A DNA stretch of 64,000 bases from Candidatus Jettenia sp. AMX2 (GCA_030583665.1 CP129469.1:1302001-1366000), one strand, 5' to 3'; shown: positions 18,658 to 27,800, counted from the first letter of the stretch. Notes: generated by a model not told the origin, from the letters alone. Translations and numbers: made by a program.

Positions 18658-18829
18658 TATTTTTGTTTCTCCATTTCCCTTTTAACTTGTGGGTTTCTAA
18701 CTGCGGCGCAAAAGGTTCATTGGCTAAAAGCCTTAACGTATCCTCAATATCTTTACTTGTGGATGGGTATTTCTTAAGTGTACGTTTATAAGCTCTTGCA
18801 AATGTTTTACCCCAAAGTATCGTTCTCAT
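18629..18829 (-). pseudogene. RelE/ParE-family toxin gene, 3' end lost
   Basis: The frame starts MRTILWGKTFARAYKRTLKKY and continues through DIEDTLRLLANEPFAPQLETHKLKGK. It matches RelE/StbE-type toxins, which normally go on with '(L)xGxWACSVGYDxRIxF'. Here the homology stops at LKGK; the last residues (RNKNKEDLERCQG) come from antisense integrase sequence. The lost strands carry the catalytic residues, so the toxin is probably inactive. The start overlaps the antitoxin gene by 23 bp. Confidence 0.75.
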
Positions 18830-19046
18830 TTTGGAGATCTCTCACAAGGTCGTCAACGCTGCCTCTTTTTACCTCTCCCTTCCTATATTCCTCTTTCATC
18901 TTTCGAATGTGCCTGGCAATTAAATCTCTCCTTCGCTCTACAAGTCTATGCCGAACAATATCAATAAGGCTTTCCTGCTGATTTACAGGAAGCGACTCTA
19001 TTACATCAAGCGCATCCTGAAATGTTACTTTCTGCTGTTTAGACAT
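18807..19046 (-). CDS. Antitoxin of a RelE-type toxin-antitoxin pair
   Basis: 79 residues: TFQDALDVIESLPVNQQESL, then IDIVRHRLVERRRDLIARHI, and the acidic C-terminal tail EYRKGEVKRGSVDDLVRDLQ. This domain order is common in antitoxins paired with RelE/StbE toxins in cyanobacteria and planctomycetes. The N-terminal helices would bind DNA or dimerise, and the tail wraps the toxin. It looks intact although its toxin is truncated, leaving an orphan antitoxin. Confidence 0.75.
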   Translation of the reverse strand: MSKQQKVTFQDALDVIESLPVNQQESLIDIVRHRLVERRRDLIARHIRKMKEEYRKGEVKRGSVDDLVRDLQNENDTLG

Positions 19047-19095
19047 TCGATAACTCCTCTATAATAATTTAATTATCATTTCTTTACCAAATCCG

Positions 19096-19574
19096 TCATG
19101 TCAATAAATTCGTCTTCATTTTTTCTACGGCATTCATAATGGCATAAAGGTAGTAATCGTTTTTGAAACATTTTGCCTTAAACCTAAACCACTCGTTCTG
19201 CGTCAGGGCAATGCATCCTGATGCTGCCCGTATTTTTACTTCAATATATCGAATAGCGCCACTCTTATCAGTGGAACGGATATCGAAACCTAAATTTTCG
19301 GCAGATACGTCTTCGGGTGTTCTTCCATTTTCCCTCTCATATTTTGTGGCTATCTCCATGCCAATCTTTTCAATTTCGGCATCGCTCTGCATCCCTTTAT
19401 CAATCTTTTCGACAGGTTTGACCTTTATCATTCCCACAAAACAAGGCATACTCATGGTAATATCCTGTTCTCTTTGTATCTGTTCCCTGAGTTGTTTCAG
19501 CGCATTTTCATAGTCCGTGCGCCTTACATTATCGGCCGTTGTTTGTAAATATAGATAAGCCAGCTTATTTTGTC
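19096..19574 (-). pseudogene. C-terminal remnant of a DUF3883-domain helicase-like protein
   Basis: The open minus-strand frame reads LAYLYLQTTADNVRRTDYEN, ALKQLREQIQREQ, MPCFVGMIKVKP, then IGMEIATKYERENGRTPEDV, GFDIRSTDKSGAIRYIEVKI and ALTQNEWFRFKAKCFKNDYYLY. The last part is a DUF3883 (NO VEIN C-terminal) domain, here with I in place of the usual G in 'YIEVKG'. Such domains end large Snf2/helicase proteins, some in defence islands. The helicase part is missing: an in-frame stop lies just upstream at about 19575. It is likely a relic of the lost island. Confidence 0.7.
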
Positions 19575-19645
19575 AATTGCGTTTTATTTATGAACCTTTT
19601 CTTAACCTCATTGTGAAGGAGGTATGGAGGGTGGTGAACTTAAGT

Positions 19646-20824
19646 TTACCTTACAGCGTATCGGTCTATTACCTTTTTAAAACCAGGTAATGATTTTTTT
19701 ATGGTTTCTTTTTTTACACAAAAAGCTATTCTTATATACCCACTTCTTCCAAAGCTTTTCCCAGGAAGCACCAGTATTCCTTCTTTCGCTAGTTCTTGAG
19801 CAAACACGAGATCATCTCCGGGAGTTTTAGGGAAAACATAATAAGCCCCCATTGGCCACATAAAAGAATACCCAAAATCATGCAGGGCATTACAGAACAT
19901 ATCCTTCCTTTCCTGATATTCCGCCCTATTAACATGAACACCCTGGAGATTTGCAATGACGTGCTGCATAAGGACAGGGGCGCTCAGATATCCAAGAACC
20001 CGATTGGCAAATGTCAATGCTTCGAAAAGTTTTTCGGAATCTTTTATCTCAGGATGGATTGCTGCATAGCCTATCCTTTCCCCTGGAATCGAAAGCGGTT
20101 TGGAATACGAAGCTGCAAAGATGGTATTCGGATAGATGGTAAAGATATCGGGAAGCTCATTACCGTCGTAGACGATGTCCTGATACGCAGCATCATAAAT
20201 CAAAAAGATTTCTTTGCCATTTTGCCGGTTTTTCCCGTTTAGAAGTCTTGCGACAGACCTCAAACTTTCATCAGAATAAATCGTTCCGGTCGGATTATTC
20301 GGCGAGTTTATGATGATTGCCTTAGTACGGGGAGTTATCTTTGCAGCTATTGTATCAATGTTTAATGTGAAGTCTGCATGTGTTTCAACTACACAACAAA
20401 CCCCACCGTGGTTGTCAATATAATAGGGGTATTCCAAATAGAGAGGTGACAAAACAATAACTTCATCCTCTGGATTCAGAATTGCTTTCAGGATAATATT
20501 TAATGCACCGGCACCGCCGGCGGTCATAACTACATGGTGTGGAGTGAAAGGTAGTCCTCTTTCTTTTGATAGTGTTTTCGCTATTGCCTCCCGTGTCTGG
20601 ATATGTCCTGCTAACGCTGAATAACCATGCATCCCTGGAAAGGGATTATTGGCAGCCTTTTTCAACTCCTCAGCAAACTCTGAAGGAGGTTCTATCTTCG
20701 GGTTTCCCAATCTAAAGTCATAAACTTCATTCTCTTCCGGAACAATTTGTGTTTGACTTTCAAAAACCTTCACAACCCAGGATGAAGCGGCTATTCCTTC
20801 CTTTACTTTGTTAGATATTGACAT
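19646..20824 (-). CDS. PLP-dependent aminotransferase, class I/II (aspartate-aminotransferase-like)
   Basis: 392 residues, fold type I. It has YDFRLGNPKIEPP, GYSALAGHIQTREAIA, the cofactor-binding MTAGGAGALN, SPNNPTGTIYSDE, DAAYQDIVYDG, the Schiff-base Lys in SYSKPLSIPGERIGY, and IRIAFCV near the end with the substrate Arg. The reaction is transfer of an amino group between amino and keto acids; the substrate cannot be named. It is monocistronic on the minus strand. Confidence 0.9.
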   Translation of the reverse strand: MSISNKVKEGIAASSWVVKVFESQTQIVPEENEVYDFRLGNPKIEPPSEFAEELKKAANNPFPGMHGYSALAGHIQTREAIAKTLSKERGLPFTPHHVVMTAGGAGALNIILKAILNPEDEVIVLSPLYLEYPYYIDNHGGVCCVVETHADFTLNIDTIAAKITPRTKAIIINSPNNPTGTIYSDESLRSVARLLNGKNRQNGKEIFLIYDAAYQDIVYDGNELPDIFTIYPNTIFAASYSKPLSIPGERIGYAAIHPEIKDSEKLFEALTFANRVLGYLSAPVLMQHVIANLQGVHVNRAEYQERKDMFCNALHDFGYSFMWPMGAYYVFPKTPGDDLVFAQELAKEGILVLPGKSFGRSGYIRIAFCVKKETIKKSLPGFKKVIDRYAVR

Positions 20825-21329
20825 ACAATTCCTTTCTAAAATTGATCTTTTTCAAACATGTTATGCTAAACATTAACAAAAACAAAGTCAATGGTAAATA
20901 CCTGGTACAGCAGTCAGATCGTAATCTGGAGTTACTTTCAAGAAATCCCTATCCGCCTTCTTTGGGAGTTAAGATGGCGAAATGTTAGGGGTTATACCAA
21001 CGTCATTGACAGTTTTTATGTTGATTTTGTGGTATTCTTCAAATATCCTGATAAAAGGAAATGATGCAGGTATAGCAGCAGAGAATTACATCGTGCGCCA
21101 TCCGGACTAATATGCTTTTATAGACGATAAGGCAGGTAAATCAGGAATGGTATGGATATAAGGTTACAAAACAGGTGTTATAATTTCTCCCATTCTGGTT
21201 CTGAACGATTTGCAAGCGCGTGAAGGTGTCAGGATCCGGTGGCTGGATTATGACTGGGGTTTAAATGAACAAAAAAGAACTCCATAACAACAGTGAAAGG
21301 CAGAGACGAAAGAGAAACAGGAGAAAAGT
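20825..21329. other. Intergenic region upstream of arsM, no intact gene
   Basis: No intact ORF. A short readable piece around 21180-21290 (ILVLNDLQAREGVRIRWLDY) may be a gene remnant that I cannot place. The arsM promoter should lie here; no clear ArsR operator palindrome was seen. Confidence 0.4.
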
Positions 21330-22382
21330 ATGAATGTGAGATTGCTCAGTCAGAAAAAAGAGGATGTGAGGAATTATTACGGGAAAATTCTGAAAACAAA
21401 CCGTGATTTAAAGACCAGTGCATGTTGTACGACGGAAAGCTTTCCGGATCATCTCAAATCGGTTATAAAAAATATCGAGCTTGAAATCCGGGAAAAGTTT
21501 TACGGCTGCGGGTTCCCTATCCCAAACCAGTTGAGGGATTGCACGGTTCTGGATTTGGGATGCGGCTCCGGGCGCGATGCCTATATTCTTTCAAGCCTGG
21601 TGGGGGAAAACGGACACGTTACGGGAATTGACATGACGGATGAACAGCTTACTATTGCAAAAAAATACATCAACGTCCAGACACGCAAGTTTGGCTACAC
21701 CCGGCCCAATGTAGATTTCAGAATGGGATATATAGAATATCTCCGGGAAGCGGGTATCGAAGATAACAGTATCGACGTGGTGATTTCCAATTGCGTGATT
21801 AACCTTTCTCCCGATAAGCTACAGGTCTTTAAGGAAATATTCCGGGTTTTAAAACCGGGGGGCGAGCTGTATTTTTCAGATATTTTTACCAGTGCCAGGG
21901 TTTCGCAGGAATTTCACGATGATGCCCTTGCCTATGGAGAATGTCTGGGAGGTGCGCAGTATATCGAGGATTTCAGACGCTTGCTTATCAGACTGGGCTG
22001 TCCGGATTACCGGGTTGTCGTAAAACGAAAAATTGAAATTGATGACCCTTCCCTCTCAAAAAAGGCAGGTGCAGTCGAATTTTATTCCATGACCATCCGG
22101 GCCTTTAAACTGGACGATCTGGAAGACCGGTGCGAGGATTTTGGTCAGGTGGCTTACTATCTTGGCTCGATGGAGGGATGTCCTCATAAATTTATCCTGG
22201 ATGACCACCACCTGTTTGTGACTGGTAAGCCTGCGCTTGTTTGTGGAAATACGGCTTCCATGCTCGGCAATACACGCTTCGGGAAACATTTCAAAATTGC
22301 GGGGGGAAAGGATAAGCATTTTGGATTATTTCCCTGCGGGCCTGTGTTAAACGAAATAACGGCAACGGGTAGCTGTTGCTGA
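21330..22382 (+). CDS. arsM: Arsenite S-adenosylmethionine methyltransferase
   Basis: 350 residues, AGGAG before ATG 21330. The SAM-binding motif is VLDLGCGSGRDAYILSSLVG, followed by GIDMTDEQL. Cysteines at C32-C33, C60, C155 (ISNCVINLSPDK) and C205 (YGECLGGA) correspond in order to the As(III)-binding cysteines of known ArsM proteins. VLKPGGELYFSDIF is also typical. ArsM methylates arsenite using SAM and reductants. It starts a three-gene run with a PiT transporter 12 bp downstream and arsS after that, pointing to organoarsenical synthesis rather than simple efflux. Confidence 0.93.
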   Translation: MNVRLLSQKKEDVRNYYGKILKTNRDLKTSACCTTESFPDHLKSVIKNIELEIREKFYGCGFPIPNQLRDCTVLDLGCGSGRDAYILSSLVGENGHVTGIDMTDEQLTIAKKYINVQTRKFGYTRPNVDFRMGYIEYLREAGIEDNSIDVVISNCVINLSPDKLQVFKEIFRVLKPGGELYFSDIFTSARVSQEFHDDALAYGECLGGAQYIEDFRRLLIRLGCPDYRVVVKRKIEIDDPSLSKKAGAVEFYSMTIRAFKLDDLEDRCEDFGQVAYYLGSMEGCPHKFILDDHHLFVTGKPALVCGNTASMLGNTRFGKHFKIAGGKDKHFGLFPCGPVLNEITATGSCC

Positions 22383-22394
22383 GGATGCTTTTGG

Positions 22395-23534
22395 ATGACC
22401 TGGTCAATTTTAATACTATTGGCTGTAGTATTTGTTGCTTATACCAATGGCGCCAATGATAATTTTAAGGGTGTGACGACCCTGTTTGGAAGCGGGACAA
22501 CGGATTACCGGAAAGCATTGGGATGGGCTACGGTTACAACTTTTGCCGGATCGGTAACGGCGTTTTTCTTTGCGGCAAAGCTGATCAATACCTTTAGTGG
22601 TAAAGGTATTGTTCCTGACACCCTGATTGCCGCACCGGAATTCCTGCTGGCTGTTGCCCTTGGTGCAAGTGTTACAATTTTAGTGGCGACATTGACAGGC
22701 ATTCCAATTTCAACAACCCACAGCTTGACTGGTGCTCTTGCCGGATCCGGTATCGTGGCTGTCGGTACCGATTTAGGTTTTACTACCTTGGGTAAGAGCT
22801 TTTTTACGTCGCTGGCGTCGAGTCCTTTCATTGCCCTCGCCTTAACCGCTGCGGTTTATGTGATCTTTCAGTTTTGCAAACGGCTGTTGCATGTGAGCAA
22901 AACCACTTGTGTTTGCGTTGGAGAAAAGGTGATCCCGGTCGCAGCCACCTGTCAGGTTAACGGGCAAGCACTTGCGATGCCACAGGTGAAGTCACTGGAG
23001 GTCTTTGTGGATGAAAAGAAAGCGTGTCAGGCGAAGATCGTTGAGCGCTATGAAGGCAGGGTTTTGGGAATCGATGCCCAGCAGATTTTAGACGTCTTTC
23101 ATTTTCTAAGCGCTGGTGCGGTCAGTTTTGCCCGCGGATTGAATGATACGCCAAAGATTGTGGCCATGATTGTAGCTGCCGGCGTTCTAAACCTGAAAAT
23201 AAATATATGGCTGGTTGCGATTGTTATGGCAATAGGCGGTATTATCAGTGCAAAGAAGGTCGCCGAAACCATGTCACTCAGGATCACCGGCATGAGCCAT
23301 GGGCAGGGGTTCACGGCAAATTTCATTACCGCTTTGTTGGTCATCTTTGCATCGGCAATCGGCGTTCCGGTTTCGACTACGCATGTCTCCTGCGGTGCTT
23401 TGTTTGGTATCGGGCTGGTTAACGGGAAGGCGAACTGGAAGATTATTGGCGGGATTGTTTCTGCGTGGGTTTTGACTTTGCCGGTAGCGGCACTCATATC
23501 GGGAGGGCTTTATTATGGGCTTTCTTTGTTATAA
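22395..23534 (+). CDS. PiT-family inorganic phosphate/arsenate-type permease
   Basis: 379 residues, about ten membrane helices. Both PiT signature repeats are present: FVAYTNGANDNFKGVTTLFG with TGIPISTTHSLTGALAG in the N-terminal half, and SFARGLNDTPKIVAMI with IGVPVSTTHVSCGALFG in the C-terminal half. A Cys-containing cytoplasmic loop (about residues 165-220, KTTCVCVGEKVIPVAATCQ) lies between them. PiT proteins carry phosphate with cations, and arsenate can follow. Its place between arsM and arsS suggests a role in the arsenic or phosphate balance of that pathway (inference). Confidence 0.9.
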   Translation: MTWSILILLAVVFVAYTNGANDNFKGVTTLFGSGTTDYRKALGWATVTTFAGSVTAFFFAAKLINTFSGKGIVPDTLIAAPEFLLAVALGASVTILVATLTGIPISTTHSLTGALAGSGIVAVGTDLGFTTLGKSFFTSLASSPFIALALTAAVYVIFQFCKRLLHVSKTTCVCVGEKVIPVAATCQVNGQALAMPQVKSLEVFVDEKKACQAKIVERYEGRVLGIDAQQILDVFHFLSAGAVSFARGLNDTPKIVAMIVAAGVLNLKINIWLVAIVMAIGGIISAKKVAETMSLRITGMSHGQGFTANFITALLVIFASAIGVPVSTTHVSCGALFGIGLVNGKANWKIIGGIVSAWVLTLPVAALISGGLYYGLSLL

Positions 23535-23546
23535 GGTAAACAGACT

Positions 23547-24500
23547 ATGGACCGGTTTAAATTAAAATTAACGGAACACGGCATGGGTTTGCATAAGCGT
23601 AACGTAGAAACCCTCCAAATAAATGTCGGAAGAAAATGCAACCTTATGTGCATGCATTGCCACGTTGAAGCGGGTCCTGCAAGGGCAACGGAAAATATGG
23701 GGCGTGAAACGGCTGAGGCTGTTGTCAGGTTTATGAAGGTACCGGGCATTACAACAGTCGATATCACCGGTGGTGCGCCGGAACTTAATCCGAATTTTCA
23801 ATATCTGGTTCTTGAAGCAAGAGCTAAAAACCTGCGCGTTATTGACCGCTGTAATTTAACCGTTTTTTACGAAGAGGGGATGTCAGGCATCCCGGATTTT
23901 CTTGCCCGCAACCAGGTGGAGATTGTGGCTTCGCTTCCCTGTTATCTTGAGCAGAATGTCGATAACCAAAGGGGAAAAGGCACCTTCCGGAAATCAATCG
24001 AAGCGTTAAAGTGGTTGAATGAGCTGGGATACGGAAAGAAAAGGGAATTGGTTCTCCATCTTGTGTATAATCCTGTTGGCCCGTATTTGCCGCCGTCCCA
24101 GCAAAAACTGGAAAACGACTATAAGCTGAAACTCTATGATGATTTTGGCATTGTATTTAATCAGTTGTATACCATAACCAACGCGCCAATTGCCCGTTAT
24201 GCCAAATATCTTCAGGCGCTTCATCACTATGATGCGTATGCTGAACTTCTGGTGAACAGTTTTAATCTCTCTGCTGTTGAAGGGTTAATGTGCGTGAATA
24301 CCATAAGTGTGGGATGGGACGGGAGGGTCTACGACTGCGATTTCAATCAGATGCTGGGAATGGCGATGTACAATGGAAGAACGCTTTCCATTGCTGACCT
24401 CACCATGACGGATATTGAAAACCGGGAAGTATTGACCGGAGGCCACTGCTTTGCCTGTACGGCAGGGGCAGGATCCAGTTGCCGGGGCGCTTTACAATGA
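23547..24500 (+). CDS. arsS: Arsenosugar biosynthesis radical SAM protein ArsS
   Basis: 317 residues. The [4Fe-4S] motif CNLMCMHCHVEAGP has cysteines C31, C35 and C38. DITGGAPELNPNFQYLV, VASLPCYLEQNVDNQRGKG, LHLVYNPVGPYLPPSQ, and the C-terminal C-rich GGHCFACTAGAGSSCRGAL are family hallmarks. ArsS is thought to attach the 5'-deoxyadenosyl group to dimethylated arsenic, producing an arsenosugar precursor. The adjacent arsM supports this. Some homologues carry selenocysteine in the C-terminal motif; here it is Cys. A small frame starts in an ATGA overlap at 24497 but looks unconserved. Confidence 0.93.
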   Translation: MDRFKLKLTEHGMGLHKRNVETLQINVGRKCNLMCMHCHVEAGPARATENMGRETAEAVVRFMKVPGITTVDITGGAPELNPNFQYLVLEARAKNLRVIDRCNLTVFYEEGMSGIPDFLARNQVEIVASLPCYLEQNVDNQRGKGTFRKSIEALKWLNELGYGKKRELVLHLVYNPVGPYLPPSQQKLENDYKLKLYDDFGIVFNQLYTITNAPIARYAKYLQALHHYDAYAELLVNSFNLSAVEGLMCVNTISVGWDGRVYDCDFNQMLGMAMYNGRTLSIADLTMTDIENREVLTGGHCFACTAGAGSSCRGALQ

Positions 24501-24629
24501 GTGCATGGATTAACCTTCATTATTTGGCAGGGCGAAGCCTATCCTCCTGGCTGAGTTCACGAAAACGTCTCAATGATAGTTTTAACGAAGACAAAAATTT
24601 TCTTTTTGTAAACAGGGAGGTAATATCCC

Positions 24630-24860
24630 ATGGTAACAGGAGATGGATCTGCAGGAAGATTCCTTGTGCTTATTGATCAATACCTGGATGTGGCTATTTA
24701 CAGAAGTGGCCGTCTGGTAACTGTTGCAGGAGAAATTCAGGAACCAAGGACAATGCCGGCAGGAGAGAGAAAGAACCTTTCTTTTCATTCGTGCCACCGA
24801 AATACATCTATGACCGGTTGTCAGACGGCAGTACTCTCCCCGCCGGACTTATTTCCGTCC
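24630..24860 (+). pseudogene. Fragment of an Slp-type outer-membrane lipoprotein gene
   Basis: The frame from 24630 reads GDGSAGRFLVLIDQYLD, VAIYRSGRLVTVAGEI and RTMPAGE. The next frame continues FIRATEIHL and then a stop where the family has Trp-Pro. Slp lipoproteins have 'GRFLV...YLDPAIYRSGRLVTVAGEV' and end 'P.I.A.EIHLW'. The N-terminal signal and lipobox half is missing, and one frameshift is visible near 24770. The gene is therefore dead. Confidence 0.65.
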
Positions 24861-25117
24861 TCCTTTCCACAGGCATAGACTGAGGCGGGGCTTCTTTTGG
24901 TAATACCAAAATAATAAGAATATGCAATTATTTCATATCTGAAGGGTTCTCTTGTTTCAGAGTGAAACGGTACTTTCCTTCAACTTTCGTAGCAGAGTAT
25001 TTACTGAATAAAAACGAATGTGGTCCTCGCAATGGCTCATTCCGCCTTATAACATAAGGATAGGCGCTGCCTGTCACGCAGGCAAAATATCTTTCCTGTA
25101 AACATTACCACATAGTT

Positions 25118-26323
25118 TTAAGGTTTTCCTTTCAACATCCTGTTCCAGTAAAACCATGGTAAAAAATATCTCTTGAGAAGCCACATGCTGAACCTCTCCT
25201 TTGATGGGTCAAGTGGAAAGGTAGGGGTGGGCTTTTTATCATAATCAAATTCTGTCAGGAGTAATTTCCCGTATCCGGTTGCTATCGGGCAGGAACTATA
25301 ACCGTTATATTTTTTCAGACCGGAAACGCCGCCTTGTTTCATGATATGTAATAAATTATTTACCACAACAGGTGCCTGCTTCCTGATCGCTGCTGCTGTT
25401 TTAGCATTCGGTGTGCCTGATGCGTCCCCCAATCCGAATATGTTCGTATATCGTTTATGCTGCAATGTATCTTTGTCTAAATCGATCCATCCTGCGTGAT
25501 TTGCAAGGGGACTTTCCCTTATGAAGTCCGGCGCTGACATGGGGGGTGTGACATGAATCATATCATATTTCATGGTCACTTCATGTACAGATATTCCTTC
25601 TTCTGACAGGTCAAAGACTGCTTCCTGTGTGTCTTGCCTGATTTCTTTCAGATTATGATGCCAGAATGTCTTTATACCATACCGGTACAAAACTCCTGTA
25701 AGAGTATCAGCAAAAGCCTTTATTCCAAATATTTCACCGGCAGCCGTGGTAAACCTTATGTCTGATTTGTTTAATAGCCCTTTTCTTCTAAAATAATCGC
25801 AGGCTAAATACATGACCTTTTGTGCAGCTCCCCCGCACTTCAATGGGGTATTAGGCTGTGTAAAAATGGCAGTTCCACCAGTAAAGTTCTTTATACACTC
25901 AAATGTATAAGGGGCATAAGATGGACTGTAATTGCTGCAAACACCGTTTTTGCCCAAGGATTCCTTTAATCCGGGAATTGTATACCAGTTGATCTGGATG
26001 CCGGGACAGAGGACCAGATAATCATATTGAATCTCCCCGCCGGATTTTACTACTACCTTGTTTTGATCAGGTAGAAGTTTAACTGCGGCATTTTTTATCC
26101 ACTGTGCATGTGAAGGAATACAATCACTTTCATTTCTTTCTATTGCCGGTATGGTGAATAGTCCGGCCCCAACAAAAGTCAGCCCCGGTTGATAGTAGTG
26201 TTTTTCGGAAGGTTCAATGACAGCGATGTCTAAACTTCTGTCTTTCCTGAAAAGAGTTGAAGCAACCGTGATACCTGCTGTTCCTCCTCCAACAATTACG
26301 ATTTGATGATGTCTGATCCCCAT
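25118..26323 (-). CDS. Sulfide:quinone oxidoreductase-like flavoprotein (type II/SQRDL-like)
   Basis: 401 residues. The FAD-binding start is IVIVGGGTAGITVASTLFRK. YYQPGLTFVGAGLF and YDYLVLCPGIQINW follow. A redox-type Cys is in PLKCGGAAQKVMYL, FGLGDASGTPNAKTAAAIRKQ binds the flavin, and GYSSCPIATGYGKLLLTEFDY carries a second conserved Cys. This layout matches SQRs that pass electrons from sulfide to membrane quinone. A hydrophobic/aromatic C-terminus (RYFLPWFYWNRMLKG) suits membrane-surface attachment. It is monocistronic. Confidence 0.87.
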   Translation of the reverse strand: MGIRHHQIVIVGGGTAGITVASTLFRKDRSLDIAVIEPSEKHYYQPGLTFVGAGLFTIPAIERNESDCIPSHAQWIKNAAVKLLPDQNKVVVKSGGEIQYDYLVLCPGIQINWYTIPGLKESLGKNGVCSNYSPSYAPYTFECIKNFTGGTAIFTQPNTPLKCGGAAQKVMYLACDYFRRKGLLNKSDIRFTTAAGEIFGIKAFADTLTGVLYRYGIKTFWHHNLKEIRQDTQEAVFDLSEEGISVHEVTMKYDMIHVTPPMSAPDFIRESPLANHAGWIDLDKDTLQHKRYTNIFGLGDASGTPNAKTAAAIRKQAPVVVNNLLHIMKQGGVSGLKKYNGYSSCPIATGYGKLLLTEFDYDKKPTPTFPLDPSKERFSMWLLKRYFLPWFYWNRMLKGKP

Positions 26324-26326
26324 AGT

Positions 26327-26490
26327 TTAATTGTATAGGAATTTTCTTGTTATTGAAGCGGTTTTATGACAATCCCCTAAATCCCTCTTTGCTAAGGGGA
26401 TCTTAACGGGCAACCCTCCTTTGCTAAAGGGGACTTTGAGGAACTAACTTGATTGTATAGGAATTTTCATTTTATGTAAGCGGTTTTGCG
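26327..26490 (+). repeat. Tandem copies of the TATAGGAATTTTC/GCGGTTTT extragenic repeat
   Basis: Each unit runs TTGTATAGGAATTTTC, then GCGGTTTTATGACAATCCCC, then AAGGGGACTTTGAGGAACTAA. The unit recurs at 14233-14325 and 57147-57240, and partly at 26640-26690 and 35790-35820 (inverted). It contains no ORF. Confidence 0.8.
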
Positions 26491-27255
26491 GGGAGGTGTT
26501 GTTATAAGGCTGGTGATGGTAATATGATACGATAGTGTTTGTCCCAGTTCATGATCAGAACACTGTCAGGGTTGAAAACCCTGACAGTGTTAATTTCCAT
26601 TCGACCCTACGTGTGGCTACAAACAAAGTCGCCGAAGGCTTAATTTAATTGTATAGGAATTTTCATTATATGTAAGCGGGTTTGCAGACGGTATGACTTG
26701 ATCTTTATCTGTCAGCTTCAAAGGGATGTAATGGTTATTTTTTACCTATTTTTTTCTTAATCCCGAAGGGATGTCATGATTATAGCAAAAGGTACAAAAA
26801 ATATTTTAAACCCCGAAGGGGTGATATAAAACATTGATTCCTCATATCACATCTTCGTAATTACCATTGTTTTATTTCACCCCTTCGGGGTTGTCAATCC
26901 GTGGTTATTTATTGGCTATAATCATTTCACCCTTTCAGGGTTAAATATCTTTGTTCTTTTGTTATCTCTGTTTCTTCGCCCCTTTTCCCTTACAACCCTC
27001 AAGCCCCTCTTGTCAGAGGGAAAGTCTTACCACGTACTCTTTTAACTTACTCTTAGCTTGATTTCTTTAATAATGAACTATTGTATATTACTTCTATTCA
27101 TTCTTAAAACAAAATATTCCGGTCCTTTCAGGTTGGTATTTCCCAAAATCATTTTAGCATTATATTATGAGCAAAAATAATATTATTCTGGCAGGACAAG
27201 CGGGACGCGTGTCACAATGATAATTCCTCTGATAAATAAAAATTTAATTGACAAT

Positions 27256-27270
27256 TAGTAATAATTACTA
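27256..27270 (+). promoter_or_regulatory. PerR/Fur-type operator (perfect 7-1-7 palindrome)
   Basis: TAGTAAT-A-ATTACTA is a perfect palindrome in the 7-1-7 form bound by PerR/Fur regulators. It sits 33 bp before the regulator gene, suggesting autoregulation of the perR-rbr operon. Confidence 0.75.
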
Positions 27271-27303
27271 TTTAATAATATATATTATTTAGGTGTATAT
27301 ATA

Positions 27304-27756
27304 ATGCAAACATATCATACCTCCAAAAACAGGGATGAAAAGTTAAAAAGTTTTTATGAATGCTGCCGTAAGGCCGGGCTGAAGATTACTCCCCAGCGAA
27401 TAGCTGTTTATAAATCGCTGATTACCAGTAGCTCGCACCCAACCGCAGAAAAGGTTTTCCACAATGTGCGAAAGGAGATGTCTAATATTTCACTGGATAC
27501 AGTCAACCGGACGCTTCTGACATTGGTTGAAATCGGAGTAGCTTTTATTGTGGAAGGCAGCGGCCAGCCGCGACGATTTGACGGCGGGATGGAGGCGCAT
27601 CAGCATTTTCGTTGCCTTAAATGTGGCAAGATTATTGACTTTCATTATAAACCTTACGACAATATCAGAGTGCCGGTGCAACTCCGGCAGATTAAGGTAA
27701 TCAGGAAGACCGTCTGTCTGGAAGGATATTGCACGGACTGTAATGAATCTATTTGA
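27304..27756 (+). CDS. perR: Fur-family regulator, PerR-like
   Basis: 150 residues. The winged-helix part has AGLKITPQRIAVYKSL and SSHPTAEKVFHNVRKE with SLDTVNRTLLTLVEIG. The dimerisation part has HQHFRCLKCGKIIDF (first CxxC) and CLEGYCTDCN (second CxxC), which hold the structural zinc. The next gene is rubrerythrin and a 7-1-7 palindrome lies upstream, so PerR-type peroxide sensing is the best reading; iron sensing cannot be excluded. No strong ribosome site is visible. Confidence 0.85.
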   Translation: MQTYHTSKNRDEKLKSFYECCRKAGLKITPQRIAVYKSLITSSSHPTAEKVFHNVRKEMSNISLDTVNRTLLTLVEIGVAFIVEGSGQPRRFDGGMEAHQHFRCLKCGKIIDFHYKPYDNIRVPVQLRQIKVIRKTVCLEGYCTDCNESI

Positions 27757-27800
27757 CCAGGAAGTTTAATTTCAACACATTCAGAAAAGGAGAGAATTGT

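Larger units (their letters stand above)
26324..27303. other. Long intergenic region of dispersed repeats upstream of perR
   Basis: No gene is visible in 980 bp. It holds at least two copies of the TATAGGAATTTTC...GCGGTTTT repeat (26327-26440 and 26450-26490), a third partial copy at 26630-26690 with GTCGCCGAAGGCTTAATTTA, a CCCTGACAGTGTT hairpin near 26560-26590, and several CCCCGAAGGGG hairpins at 26760-26950. The perR operator palindrome is at its right edge. Confidence 0.75.
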
